Below, piece after piece: positions 1 through 5,624 of a DNA stretch of 6,195 nucleotides. Position 1 is the first letter of the stretch. Each line of letters opens with the position of its first letter. The DNA is from an uncultured Catenibacterium sp. Its GTDB lineage: Bacteria; Bacillota_I; Bacilli_A; Erysipelotrichales; Coprobacillaceae. The notes under the pieces are model-generated. The model was given only the letters and a program-made list of their open reading frames with translations. It had not been told where the DNA came from and searched no databases. The stretch lies in NCBI GenBank assembly GCA_900764725.1, contig CAAFPB010000268.1, positions 1 to 6,195 of the forward strand, written 5' to 3'. A program made the translations under genes and the position numbers.

Positions 1-25
1 AAGTTAAAATGAAATAAATTGAGTT

Positions 26-70
26 AAAAGAAAAACCCCTATAGAAGAATTACACCTTCTATAGGGGTTT
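26..70 (-). terminator. Rho-independent terminator ending the fab operon
   Basis: Positions 56-70 and 33-47 form a perfect 15-base-pair inverted repeat (arms AAACCCCTATAGAAG and CTTCTATAGGGGTTT) around an 8-base loop at 48-55. Read on the minus strand, the hairpin runs into a T-rich tract (TTTTTCTTTT, positions 35-26), the classic intrinsic terminator layout. It begins only four bases after the stop codon of the MarR-family gene, so it should end the whole operon. On the plus strand the hairpin is followed by a poorer T tract, so a bidirectional role is possible but less convincing. Positions 1-25 hold nothing else I can identify. Confidence 0.93.
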
Positions 71-73
71 ATA

Positions 74-529
74 TTATTTAGTTAGGTTTTTCTGGTATTC
101 TTTTAAGTCTTCTATGACGTTCTCTATTGTATCATATACCCAGCCAATCTTTTCATCAGGAATATGCTGACTATAAAGTTCAGATAACTCTCTATGGAAC
201 TGATTGTGGACTTCTAATGCCTGATATCCTTTATCAGTAATACGTAGATATGTCACACGATGATCCGCAGAAGAACGTTCTCTTGTAAGAAAACCTTTAT
301 TCACAATAGTCTTTACATTAGTAGTTAATGTTCCTACAGTCACCTTTAATGTCTTTGCGACATTAGTCATAGTAGGGAACTGCTGCTTACTTACAGCCTC
401 TATAATATGCATTTCATTCATTGATAACTCAGGAAAAGGACTATATTTAATATAATCTTCCTGTACTTTAATAGCGAGTTTAAAAACTGTATTAATAGAA
501 TCCATTAAATTATTCTTTTTCGCGTCCAT
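74..529 (-). CDS. fabT: MarR-family transcriptional regulator, FabT-like
   Basis: This 151-residue protein is a winged-helix MarR-family DNA-binding regulator of normal length. It starts at an ATG with AAGGAG seven bases upstream (537-542). Residues about 36-60 carry the LSMNEMHIIEAV segment and the start of the helix-turn-helix. The likely recognition helix is around 61-79 (VTVGTLTTNV), and the wing contains the family Asp-x-Arg signature (SSADHRVTYLRIT, 86-98). As I recall them, streptococcal FabT proteins are similar in the EMH, VT-GT-TT and R-V-YL-T-KG segments. FabT represses fatty acid synthesis genes with long-chain acyl-ACP as corepressor, and the operon context fits that role. FabT is usually encoded at the 5' end of fab clusters, whereas here it is the last gene. 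It could be read through from the operon or expressed from a weak promoter in the 51-base gap upstream. The FabT assignment is inferred from resemblance and context; the MarR assignment is secure. Confidence 0.82.
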   Translation of the reverse strand: MDAKKNNLMDSINTVFKLAIKVQEDYIKYSPFPELSMNEMHIIEAVSKQQFPTMTNVAKTLKVTVGTLTTNVKTIVNKGFLTRERSSADHRVTYLRITDKGYQALEVHNQFHRELSELYSQHIPDEKIGWVYDTIENVIEDLKEYQKNLTK

Positions 530-548
530 AATTCCACTCCTTGACTCT

Positions 549-577
549 ATTCTACAATTTTAACACATATTTGAGAA
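549..577 (-). promoter_or_regulatory. Possible weak promoter before the FabT-like gene
   Basis: The 51-base gap between the biotin ligase stop codon and the regulator start is the only real intergenic space in the operon. On the minus strand it contains TTCTCA (577-572), a 17-base spacer, then TAGAAT (554-549), which match the sigma-A -35 and -10 boxes at four and five of six positions. An overlapping extended -10-like TGTTAAAAT lies at 565-557, without a good -35. A+T-rich DNA produces such matches by chance, so this is only a candidate. I found no convincing FabT palindrome in the gap and no terminator hairpin between the two genes. Confidence 0.3.
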
Positions 578-580
578 GCC

Positions 581-1252
581 TTATCGTACATAACCAAGTG
601 ATAATTCATTCAAAAGAATCGTATGTTTTTTCTTGTTTTCATCTTCTATCACAAGATGACAATTCTCATCTAGATACAAGAATTTCACTAAACCATAGTC
701 TTTATATGGAATCTTCTTCCCTTGCAAATAAGAATGACGATTCATGCCTTCTAATAAGGATACAAAAGGCATATGAAGCATATTCTTGAACGTATCAATA
801 ATATTCAACATTAGCTTTTCTTTATCAATAGGTTGATCAATAACATCTGATAAAGAATAATAAGGTCCTTTATTCACATTGAGACCTATCCCAATAATAA
901 TACCCTGTAAAGTATTCTCATAAATAGTCTCTACAAGTATACCTGCAATCTTTTGATTATTGACATATATATCATTAGGCCACTTAATAAGGGCATTAAT
1001 CTGTTTCATTCTAAGTACTGTCACAATCGCATAAGCCATAATGGCAGACACCTTTAAAGGATCCGTGTTTTGCTTCATATAGTAACTAAAGAGAAGCTGT
1101 TCATTCTTATCTGCCTCCCAGATATGATTAGAACGTCCTCGACCATGAGTTTGATAATGTGCACGGACAATTGTATCATCATCTAATTCCTGATAATGAT
1201 CATGTATATACGTATTGGTAGAATCAATCTCTTCAAATTCTATATATTTCAT
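581..1252 (-). CDS. birA: Biotin-[acetyl-CoA carboxylase] ligase, catalytic-only form
   Basis: The 223-residue protein activates biotin with ATP and transfers it to a lysine of biotin carrier proteins, chiefly AccB of acetyl-CoA carboxylase. Visible signatures are the STNTY opening (residues 11-15), the biotin/adenylate loop GRGRSNHIW (37-45), KWPNDIYVN (90-98), KIAGILVE (101-108) and GIGLNVN (121-127). A small C-terminal SH3-like domain probably covers about 174-223. The protein starts at the catalytic domain, so the N-terminal helix-turn-helix of bifunctional BirA repressors is absent. It should therefore be a ligase only and not a regulator of biotin genes. Its ATG shares one base with the fabZ stop codon (TAATG), and the upstream GGTGA is weak and close, so translation probably depends on coupling to fabZ. 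Its place in the fab operon ties biotinylation of the carboxylase to fatty acid synthesis. The gene symbol refers to the ligase activity only. Confidence 0.93.
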   Translation of the reverse strand: MKYIEFEEIDSTNTYIHDHYQELDDDTIVRAHYQTHGRGRSNHIWEADKNEQLLFSYYMKQNTDPLKVSAIMAYAIVTVLRMKQINALIKWPNDIYVNNQKIAGILVETIYENTLQGIIIGIGLNVNKGPYYSLSDVIDQPIDKEKLMLNIIDTFKNMLHMPFVSLLEGMNRHSYLQGKKIPYKDYGLVKFLYLDENCHLVIEDENKKKHTILLNELSLGYVR

Positions 1253-1680
1253 TATTCACCAATCGCAAAAGTGAGTTCAGCCTGTACAACAGTTTTTCCA
1301 TTGACTGTTGCTTTTGCTTCACCAATACCAATCTTACCTCTCATTCTTGTGAGAGTGCATTCTAATTCCATCACATCTCCAGGAACAACCTGTCCTTTAA
1401 ACTTACATTTATTGATTCCTGCAAAGAAGACAATCTTACCTTGATGTTCTTCCTGACTTAATATCGCAATACATCCAGTCTGTGCTAAAGCTTCTACAAT
1501 CAATACACCTGGCATCACATGATGTTCAGGGAAATGCCCCATAAACTGCATTTCATTGACACTCACACACTTAATACCCTTTGCATATTCTCCTGGTTTA
1601 TAATCAGTAATACGATCTACAAGCGCAAAAGGATAACGGTGAGGATTAATCTTCGCAATTTCGTTACTATTTAGTTCCAT
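1252..1680 (-). CDS. fabZ: 3-hydroxyacyl-ACP dehydratase FabZ
   Basis: FabZ is a cytosolic hot-dog-fold enzyme that dehydrates (3R)-hydroxyacyl-ACP to trans-2-enoyl-ACP. With the start at 1680 the protein has 142 residues, normal for the family. It shows the expected PHRYPFALVDR segment (13-23), catalytic His49 in GHFP, the HHVMPGVLIVEALAQ helix with catalytic Glu63, and the FFAGINKCKFKGQVVPGD strand (85-102). A longer reading from 1722 adds a non-homologous N-terminus. The ATG at 1680 is preferred because AAGGAG lies seven bases upstream, while the ATG at 1686 is only one base from it. The start overlaps the end of fabF by 14 bases and the stop overlaps the ligase start. FabN, the dehydratase/isomerase of enterococci, belongs to the same family, so isomerase activity cannot be excluded from sequence alone. 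Confidence 0.95.
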   Translation of the reverse strand: MELNSNEIAKINPHRYPFALVDRITDYKPGEYAKGIKCVSVNEMQFMGHFPEHHVMPGVLIVEALAQTGCIAILSQEEHQGKIVFFAGINKCKFKGQVVPGDVMELECTLTRMRGKIGIGEAKATVNGKTVVQAELTFAIGE

Positions 1681-2917
1681 TGTCATACTCCTTGAATATA
1701 ATACTCGCATTATGTCCACCAAAGCCTAATGAATTACTCATGACATAATGTAGTTCTTTTTTCACACCATTATTAGGTACTACATTTAAATCACACTCTT
1801 CATCCTTTACGTGATAGTTTAAAGTAGGAGGAATAAAGTTATGCTTTAATGCGAGTACTGATAAGACAGCTTCAATACCGCCTGCAGCCCCTAAACAATG
1901 TCCTGTATGACCTTTAGTAGAACTTACTGCAAGCTTGTAAGCATGTTCCTTAAATACTGATTTAATTGCTTCTGTTTCACATAAATCATTTAAATGAGTA
2001 GAAGTACCATGCGCATTAATATAATCAATCATATCATAACTGATTCCTGCATCATCTAGTGCATTCTGCATGGCATAAGCACCACCTTCACCATTAGGAA
2101 GTGGGGCAGTAATATGATGGGCATCACAGCTCACACCATAACCAGTCATTTCACCATAGATATGTGCACCTCTCTTTAATGCATGTTCTAATTCTTCGAG
2201 AACTAAAATACCAGCCCCTTCACCCATGACGAAACCATTTCTTTCTTTATCAAAAGGAATAGACGCACGACTAGGATCAGTGGCATCACTTAAAGCCTTC
2301 ATAGAAGTAAATCCACCAATACCTAAAGGAGTCACTGACGCTTCACATCCACCTGCAATCATGACATCCTGATAACCATCACGAATATTTCTAAATGCAT
2401 CACCAATCGCATTTGTACCACCTGCACAGGCAGTCACTGGGCAGGTACATAACCCTTGTGCATGGTATGCAATCGCAATATGACCAGCTGCTAAGTTAGA
2501 AATAGTCATAGGAATAAAGAAAGGAGATACTCTATCGAAACCTCTCTTTTCTCCTGTCTGGTAGTTCTTTTCAATAGAACCTAAACCACCAATACCACTT
2601 GATACAATAACCCCAAAACGATGAGAATCAATGTTGTTGATATCAAGTTTACTATCACTCATTGCCTCTTTTGCGGCAATCACACCCATCTGGATAAAGC
2701 GGTCCATCTTCTTAGCTTCTTTTTTATCAATATACTTTGTGACATCAAAGTCTTTAACTTCTCCTGCAAGAGTGACCTTCATATCTTTTGTATCAAATAA
2801 AGAAATAGGCGCAATACCACACTTACCTTCTTCAATAGATTTCCATGTTTCTTCTACATTATGTCCAATAGGATTAATAGTTCCTATACCTGTTACTACT
2901 ACTCTACGTTTTGTCAT
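1667..2917 (-). CDS. fabF: Beta-ketoacyl-ACP synthase II FabF
   Basis: FabF elongates acyl-ACP by two carbons through decarboxylative condensation with malonyl-ACP. The 416-residue thiolase-fold protein carries the full Cys-His-His triad: Cys164 in VTACAGG, His303 in NAHGTSTHLND and His340 in KGHTGHCLGAAGG. Lys335 precedes the second His in the usual place, and the glycine-rich SLGFGGHNAS gatekeeper loop lies near residues 396-404. The chosen start at 2917 gives MTKRRVVVTGIG, the normal N-terminus, with AGGAGG five bases upstream. An in-frame ATG at 2947 would add ten residues running back into fabG and has no family support. The ATG lies ten bases past the fabG stop, whose TAA touches the ribosome binding site. 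FabF rather than FabB is favoured by Firmicute context and length. It would act on both saturated and unsaturated intermediates. Confidence 0.96.
   Translation of the reverse strand: MTKRRVVVTGIGTINPIGHNVEETWKSIEEGKCGIAPISLFDTKDMKVTLAGEVKDFDVTKYIDKKEAKKMDRFIQMGVIAAKEAMSDSKLDINNIDSHRFGVIVSSGIGGLGSIEKNYQTGEKRGFDRVSPFFIPMTISNLAAGHIAIAYHAQGLCTCPVTACAGGTNAIGDAFRNIRDGYQDVMIAGGCEASVTPLGIGGFTSMKALSDATDPSRASIPFDKERNGFVMGEGAGILVLEELEHALKRGAHIYGEMTGYGVSCDAHHITAPLPNGEGGAYAMQNALDDAGISYDMIDYINAHGTSTHLNDLCETEAIKSVFKEHAYKLAVSSTKGHTGHCLGAAGGIEAVLSVLALKHNFIPPTLNYHVKDEECDLNVVPNNGVKKELHYVMSNSLGFGGHNASIIFKEYDNGTK
1688..1693 (-). promoter_or_regulatory. Ribosome binding site that sets the fabZ start
   Basis: AAGGAG on the minus strand lies inside the 3' end of fabF. 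It is seven bases from the ATG at 1680 but only one base from the ATG at 1686, and it lies downstream of the longer start at 1722. This spacing makes 1680 the best start and agrees with the usual FabZ length. Confidence 0.8.
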
Positions 2918-2920
2918 AAG

Positions 2921-2929
2921 CTCCTCCTT
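2921..2929 (-). promoter_or_regulatory. Ribosome binding site that sets the fabF start
   Basis: AAGGAGGAG on the minus strand overlaps the fabG TAA stop codon by two bases. Its AGGAGG core ends five bases before the ATG at 2917. This site selects the canonical FabF start over the in-frame ATG at 2947 and suggests that ribosomes ending fabG can pass directly to fabF. Confidence 0.85.
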
Positions 2930-3680
2930 ACATAGCCATTCCACCATCTACATGGATGGTCTGTCCTGTAATATACTTAGCATCATCACTTGCCAAGAAT
3001 GCGATTGTCTTTGCGACATCTTCTACCTGTCCTAAAGTACCTAAAGGAACAGATGCCTTTAAACCAACTTTAATTTCATCACTTAATACTTCTGTCATAT
3101 CTGTTTCAATAAATCCAGGAGCCACTGCATTTACAGTGACACCTCTAGGACCTAATTCTCTTGCAAGAGACATTGTCATACCAATGACACCTGCTTTACT
3201 TGCTGCATAGTTCACCTGTCCTGCATTACCAATCACACCTACGACAGAAGATAAAGAAATAATATGACCAGACTTCTGTTTCATCATTAAACGACTTGCC
3301 TGCTTCATACATAAATAAGTTCCTTTAAGATTTGTATTAATGACTGCATCAAAATCTTCAGTCTTCATTCTTAAAATTAACTGGTCTCTTGTAATCCCTG
3401 CATTATTCACAAGAATATCAAGATGTCCAAAATACTTCTTGATACTCTTGAAGATGTTTTCTACATCCTCTTCATGAGAAATATCACCTTCAACACATAA
3501 TACATCTCTACCAAGATCTTTTAGTTCTTTCACTAATTCTTCAGCTAATACTTTATTTTTTTCACTTGCACGATAATTTAACGCAATATCTGCACCTTCT
3601 CTTGCAAGTTCCATCACTGTTGCACGTCCAATACCTTTTAAACCCCCAGTGACAAGGGCTACCTTATTACTTAGTCTCAT
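2928..3680 (-). CDS. fabG: 3-oxoacyl-ACP reductase FabG
   Basis: FabG is an NADPH-dependent short-chain dehydrogenase/reductase that reduces 3-oxoacyl-ACP to (3R)-hydroxyacyl-ACP. The 250-residue protein has the standard length and a Rossmann fold. It shows the nucleotide-binding TGGLKGIG (11-18), the NNAG motif (92-95), and the catalytic tetrad Asn117, Ser145, Tyr158 and Lys162 in YAASK. PGFIETDM (188-195) and the C-terminal GQTIHVDGGMAM complete the FabG pattern. GGAGG lies six bases before the ATG, inside the end of fabD, and the two genes overlap by 14 bases. NADPH preference is expected from the family and is not proven here. Its position between fabD and fabF separates it from the many FabG-like dehydrogenases with other roles. 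Confidence 0.96.
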   Translation of the reverse strand: MRLSNKVALVTGGLKGIGRATVMELAREGADIALNYRASEKNKVLAEELVKELKDLGRDVLCVEGDISHEEDVENIFKSIKKYFGHLDILVNNAGITRDQLILRMKTEDFDAVINTNLKGTYLCMKQASRLMMKQKSGHIISLSSVVGVIGNAGQVNYAASKAGVIGMTMSLARELGPRGVTVNAVAPGFIETDMTEVLSDEIKVGLKASVPLGTLGQVEDVAKTIAFLASDDAKYITGQTIHVDGGMAM

Positions 3681-4590
3681 TTAATGCCTCCACACACTTC
3701 TGTAAAGAAGCCATATCTTCTACCTGATATGTCTTGATTTTTCTATCAATCTTACGGACAAAACCGCTTAAAACTTTACCAGGACCAATTTCTATAATTG
3801 TATCCACACCATTATTGATCATCGTACGAATACTATCTTCAAAATATACAGAACTCATGACCTGTTTTTCCAACATTTCCTGTACGCTGCAATCTTCTAA
3901 TTCCTTACCTGTACAATTGAAAATTACTGGTACATTCATTTCATGGAATTTCACGTCTTTAAATACTTCATGAAGTCTTGTACTTGCATCTTTTAATAAC
4001 TTTGTATGGAAAGGACCACTTGTATTTAAAGGCACAGCTCTTCTTGCACCATTGTCTAATGCCTTCTGACCTGCTTCTTCTACTGCTTTCTTCTCTCCTG
4101 CAATAACTAACTGACCAGGACAGTTATAGTTCGCAATAGAAACATACCCATCACAGCTTTCACAAATATTGAGTAATGGCTCACGTTCAAGTCCAAGAAT
4201 CGCCATCATTGCACTTTCAATTCCTTCAGCTGCCTTTTCCATTGCAAGACCTCTTTCTCTTACAACCTGGATTGCAGTCTTAGGATCAAATACACCTGCT
4301 GCACTTAAAGCACTATATTCACCTAAAGATAAACCACATACATAATCAGGTGTAATACCATTCTTCTTTAAAAGAAGAGTTGCCATATTGGCTACTGCTA
4401 CCATGGCTGGCTGAGTATAACGAGTCGTACTAATAGTCTTTTCATCACTATTAAACATGATATCCTTTAAATCAAAATCGAGTTCTACATTATCTAATAG
4501 GTTTTGACAATCTTCATCATTTTCATAAAAAGACTGCCCCATACCTACATACTGTGTTCCTTGTCCTGCATAGATAAAACCGAGTTTCAT
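3667..4590 (-). CDS. fabD: Malonyl-CoA:ACP transacylase FabD
   Basis: FabD moves the malonyl group from CoA to the acyl carrier protein, supplying the extender unit for FAS II. The 307-residue protein has the normal length. It shows the N-terminal YAGQGTQYVGMG (7-18, with the oxyanion-hole Gln), the nucleophile Ser88 in GLSLGEYSAL, Arg113 in RERG (malonate carboxylate contact in the family), catalytic His195 in SGPFHTKLL, a likely conserved Gln243, and the late IEIGPGKVLSGFVRK (267-280). The residue before the nucleophile is Leu where the textbook motif GHSLG has His; I believe this variant also occurs in other Firmicutes. GGAGGG sits six bases upstream of the ATG. The gene overlaps the preceding flavoprotein gene by four bases (ATGA) and fabG by 14. 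Confidence 0.95.
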   Translation of the reverse strand: MKLGFIYAGQGTQYVGMGQSFYENDEDCQNLLDNVELDFDLKDIMFNSDEKTISTTRYTQPAMVAVANMATLLLKKNGITPDYVCGLSLGEYSALSAAGVFDPKTAIQVVRERGLAMEKAAEGIESAMMAILGLEREPLLNICESCDGYVSIANYNCPGQLVIAGEKKAVEEAGQKALDNGARRAVPLNTSGPFHTKLLKDASTRLHEVFKDVKFHEMNVPVIFNCTGKELEDCSVQEMLEKQVMSSVYFEDSIRTMINNGVDTIIEIGPGKVLSGFVRKIDRKIKTYQVEDMASLQKCVEALNETK

Positions 4591-5624
4591 ACAATACCCT
4601 CCATTAATTCATCAATCAGATCACTTACATGTACAATTCTTTCAATGCGATAACCATTTGTGCCAGTAAATACAAGACCATTCTCACAATCACCATTTAC
4701 CGCATTAATTAAAGCCTGAGTAATACAATAAGGAATAGACTTCATATCACAGCTCGCAATACATCTAAAACATCTCTTAATAGGATGTGTCTTTTCCATA
4801 AAAGGTGTCATAAATGCACGTCCTGGCATACCTACAGGAGACTGTACAATCTTGATATCTTCCTTCTTACCATTTATAAAGTAATTCTTATATTCCATCG
4901 AAGCATCACATTCATAAGTACCAATAAAACGTGTACCCATCTGAACACCATCAGCTCCAGCTTCTAACATCTCTTTAATATCATCGTTAGTATAAATACC
5001 ACCTGCTACAAAGACTGGAATAGAATGATTAAATAACTCTTCAAAGCCTTTCACAACTTCCTTAACATCCTTTAAGATATCCTTTAAAGAAGCACATGTA
5101 TTCTCTAATAGTTCCTCTTTCTTAAATCCAAGGTGACCACCTGCTTTATAGCCTTCAATCACTATAAAGTCAGCTGTACGATTATATTGACGCTTCCACT
5201 TATTTAAGATTAAACGTGCAGCTTTACCAGAAGATACAATAGGCGCAATGGCTGTCTTTTCATCCACATATTCAGGAAGCTTTAATGGAAGACCAGCCCC
5301 AGAAATAACTGCATCTACACCACTCTTTACAGCTTGTCTGACATGCTGTTCATAATCACTTAAGGCCACCATGACATTGACTGCCACCATACCTTTATTA
5401 TCAGATATTTCTTTCGCACGTTTGATTTCTTCATCAATCGCCTCTAGATTTGCCTTCTTTGTATCTTTTAGAAAAGAAGGCTTCTTAAAACCAATCTGGG
5501 CTGTAGAGATAACACCCATTGCCCCTTTCTTAGCTACATTTCCAGCTAAAGAACTAAGAGAAACACCAACACCCATACCTCCCTGAATTAATGGGAGAGA
5601 TAAAGTATGTGATCCTATATTCAT
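4587..5624 (-). CDS. FMN-dependent NMO/FabK-family oxidoreductase with C-terminal cysteine cluster; possible FabX-like enzyme
   Basis: This 345-residue TIM-barrel flavoprotein belongs to the nitronate monooxygenase/FabK superfamily. It has the N-terminal [12 protein letters not shown] (11-22), the active-site His164 in AGGHLG, and the FMN-phosphate binding segments VAGGI (206-210) and [11 protein letters not shown] (223-233). Unlike FabK, it ends in a cysteine-rich region: Cys285, Cys288, Cys292 and Cys300 (spacing X2, X3, X7), plus Cys313. That is compatible with an iron-sulfur cluster. H. pylori FabX is a member of this superfamily with FMN and a [4Fe-4S] cluster; it turns decanoyl-ACP into unsaturated products. 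Its place between fabK and fabD, with ATGA overlaps on both sides, argues for a fatty acid role. Alternatives are a second enoyl-ACP reductase or a housekeeping nitronate monooxygenase. GGAGG lies seven bases before the ATG. The superfamily is secure; the FabX-like function is inference. Confidence 0.85.
   Translation of the reverse strand: MNIGSHTLSLPLIQGGMGVGVSLSSLAGNVAKKGAMGVISTAQIGFKKPSFLKDTKKANLEAIDEEIKRAKEISDNKGMVAVNVMVALSDYEQHVRQAVKSGVDAVISGAGLPLKLPEYVDEKTAIAPIVSSGKAARLILNKWKRQYNRTADFIVIEGYKAGGHLGFKKEELLENTCASLKDILKDVKEVVKGFEELFNHSIPVFVAGGIYTNDDIKEMLEAGADGVQMGTRFIGTYECDASMEYKNYFINGKKEDIKIVQSPVGMPGRAFMTPFMEKTHPIKRCFRCIASCDMKSIPYCITQALINAVNGDCENGLVFTGTNGYRIERIVHVSDLIDELMEGIV

Noticed and set aside
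541..580. Possible FabT palindrome in the ligase-regulator gap
   Set aside because: TTGACTCTATTCTACAA matches its own reverse complement only at the outer TTG/CAA, too little to call an operator.
943..962. TTTTGATTATTGA resembling a FabT operator half-site
   Set aside because: It is not palindromic, lies within the ligase coding sequence (codons for VNNQK), and is not near a promoter.
541..1444. Plus-strand open frames of about 82 codons at 541-789 and 1196-1444
   Set aside because: They lie opposite the ligase and fabZ genes, have no family signature, and are antisense shadows of well-supported genes.
1681..1722. Fourteen-residue N-terminal extension of FabZ
   Set aside because: It overlaps fabF coding sequence, is not a FabZ-like sequence, and the AAGGAG site fits the ATG at 1680 instead.
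2918..2947. Ten-residue N-terminal extension of FabF
   Set aside because: It overlaps fabG, is not homologous to FabF, and the strong ribosome binding site lies downstream of that start.
2631..3210. Plus-strand open frames at 2631-3035 and 2956-3210
   Set aside because: They are fully antisense to fabF and fabG, whose motifs and lengths are complete. The translations show no recognisable domain.
3734..5586. Plus-strand open frames at 3734-3973, 4785-4967 and 5371-5586
   Set aside because: They are antisense to fabD and the cysteine-cluster flavoprotein and have no domain or context support.
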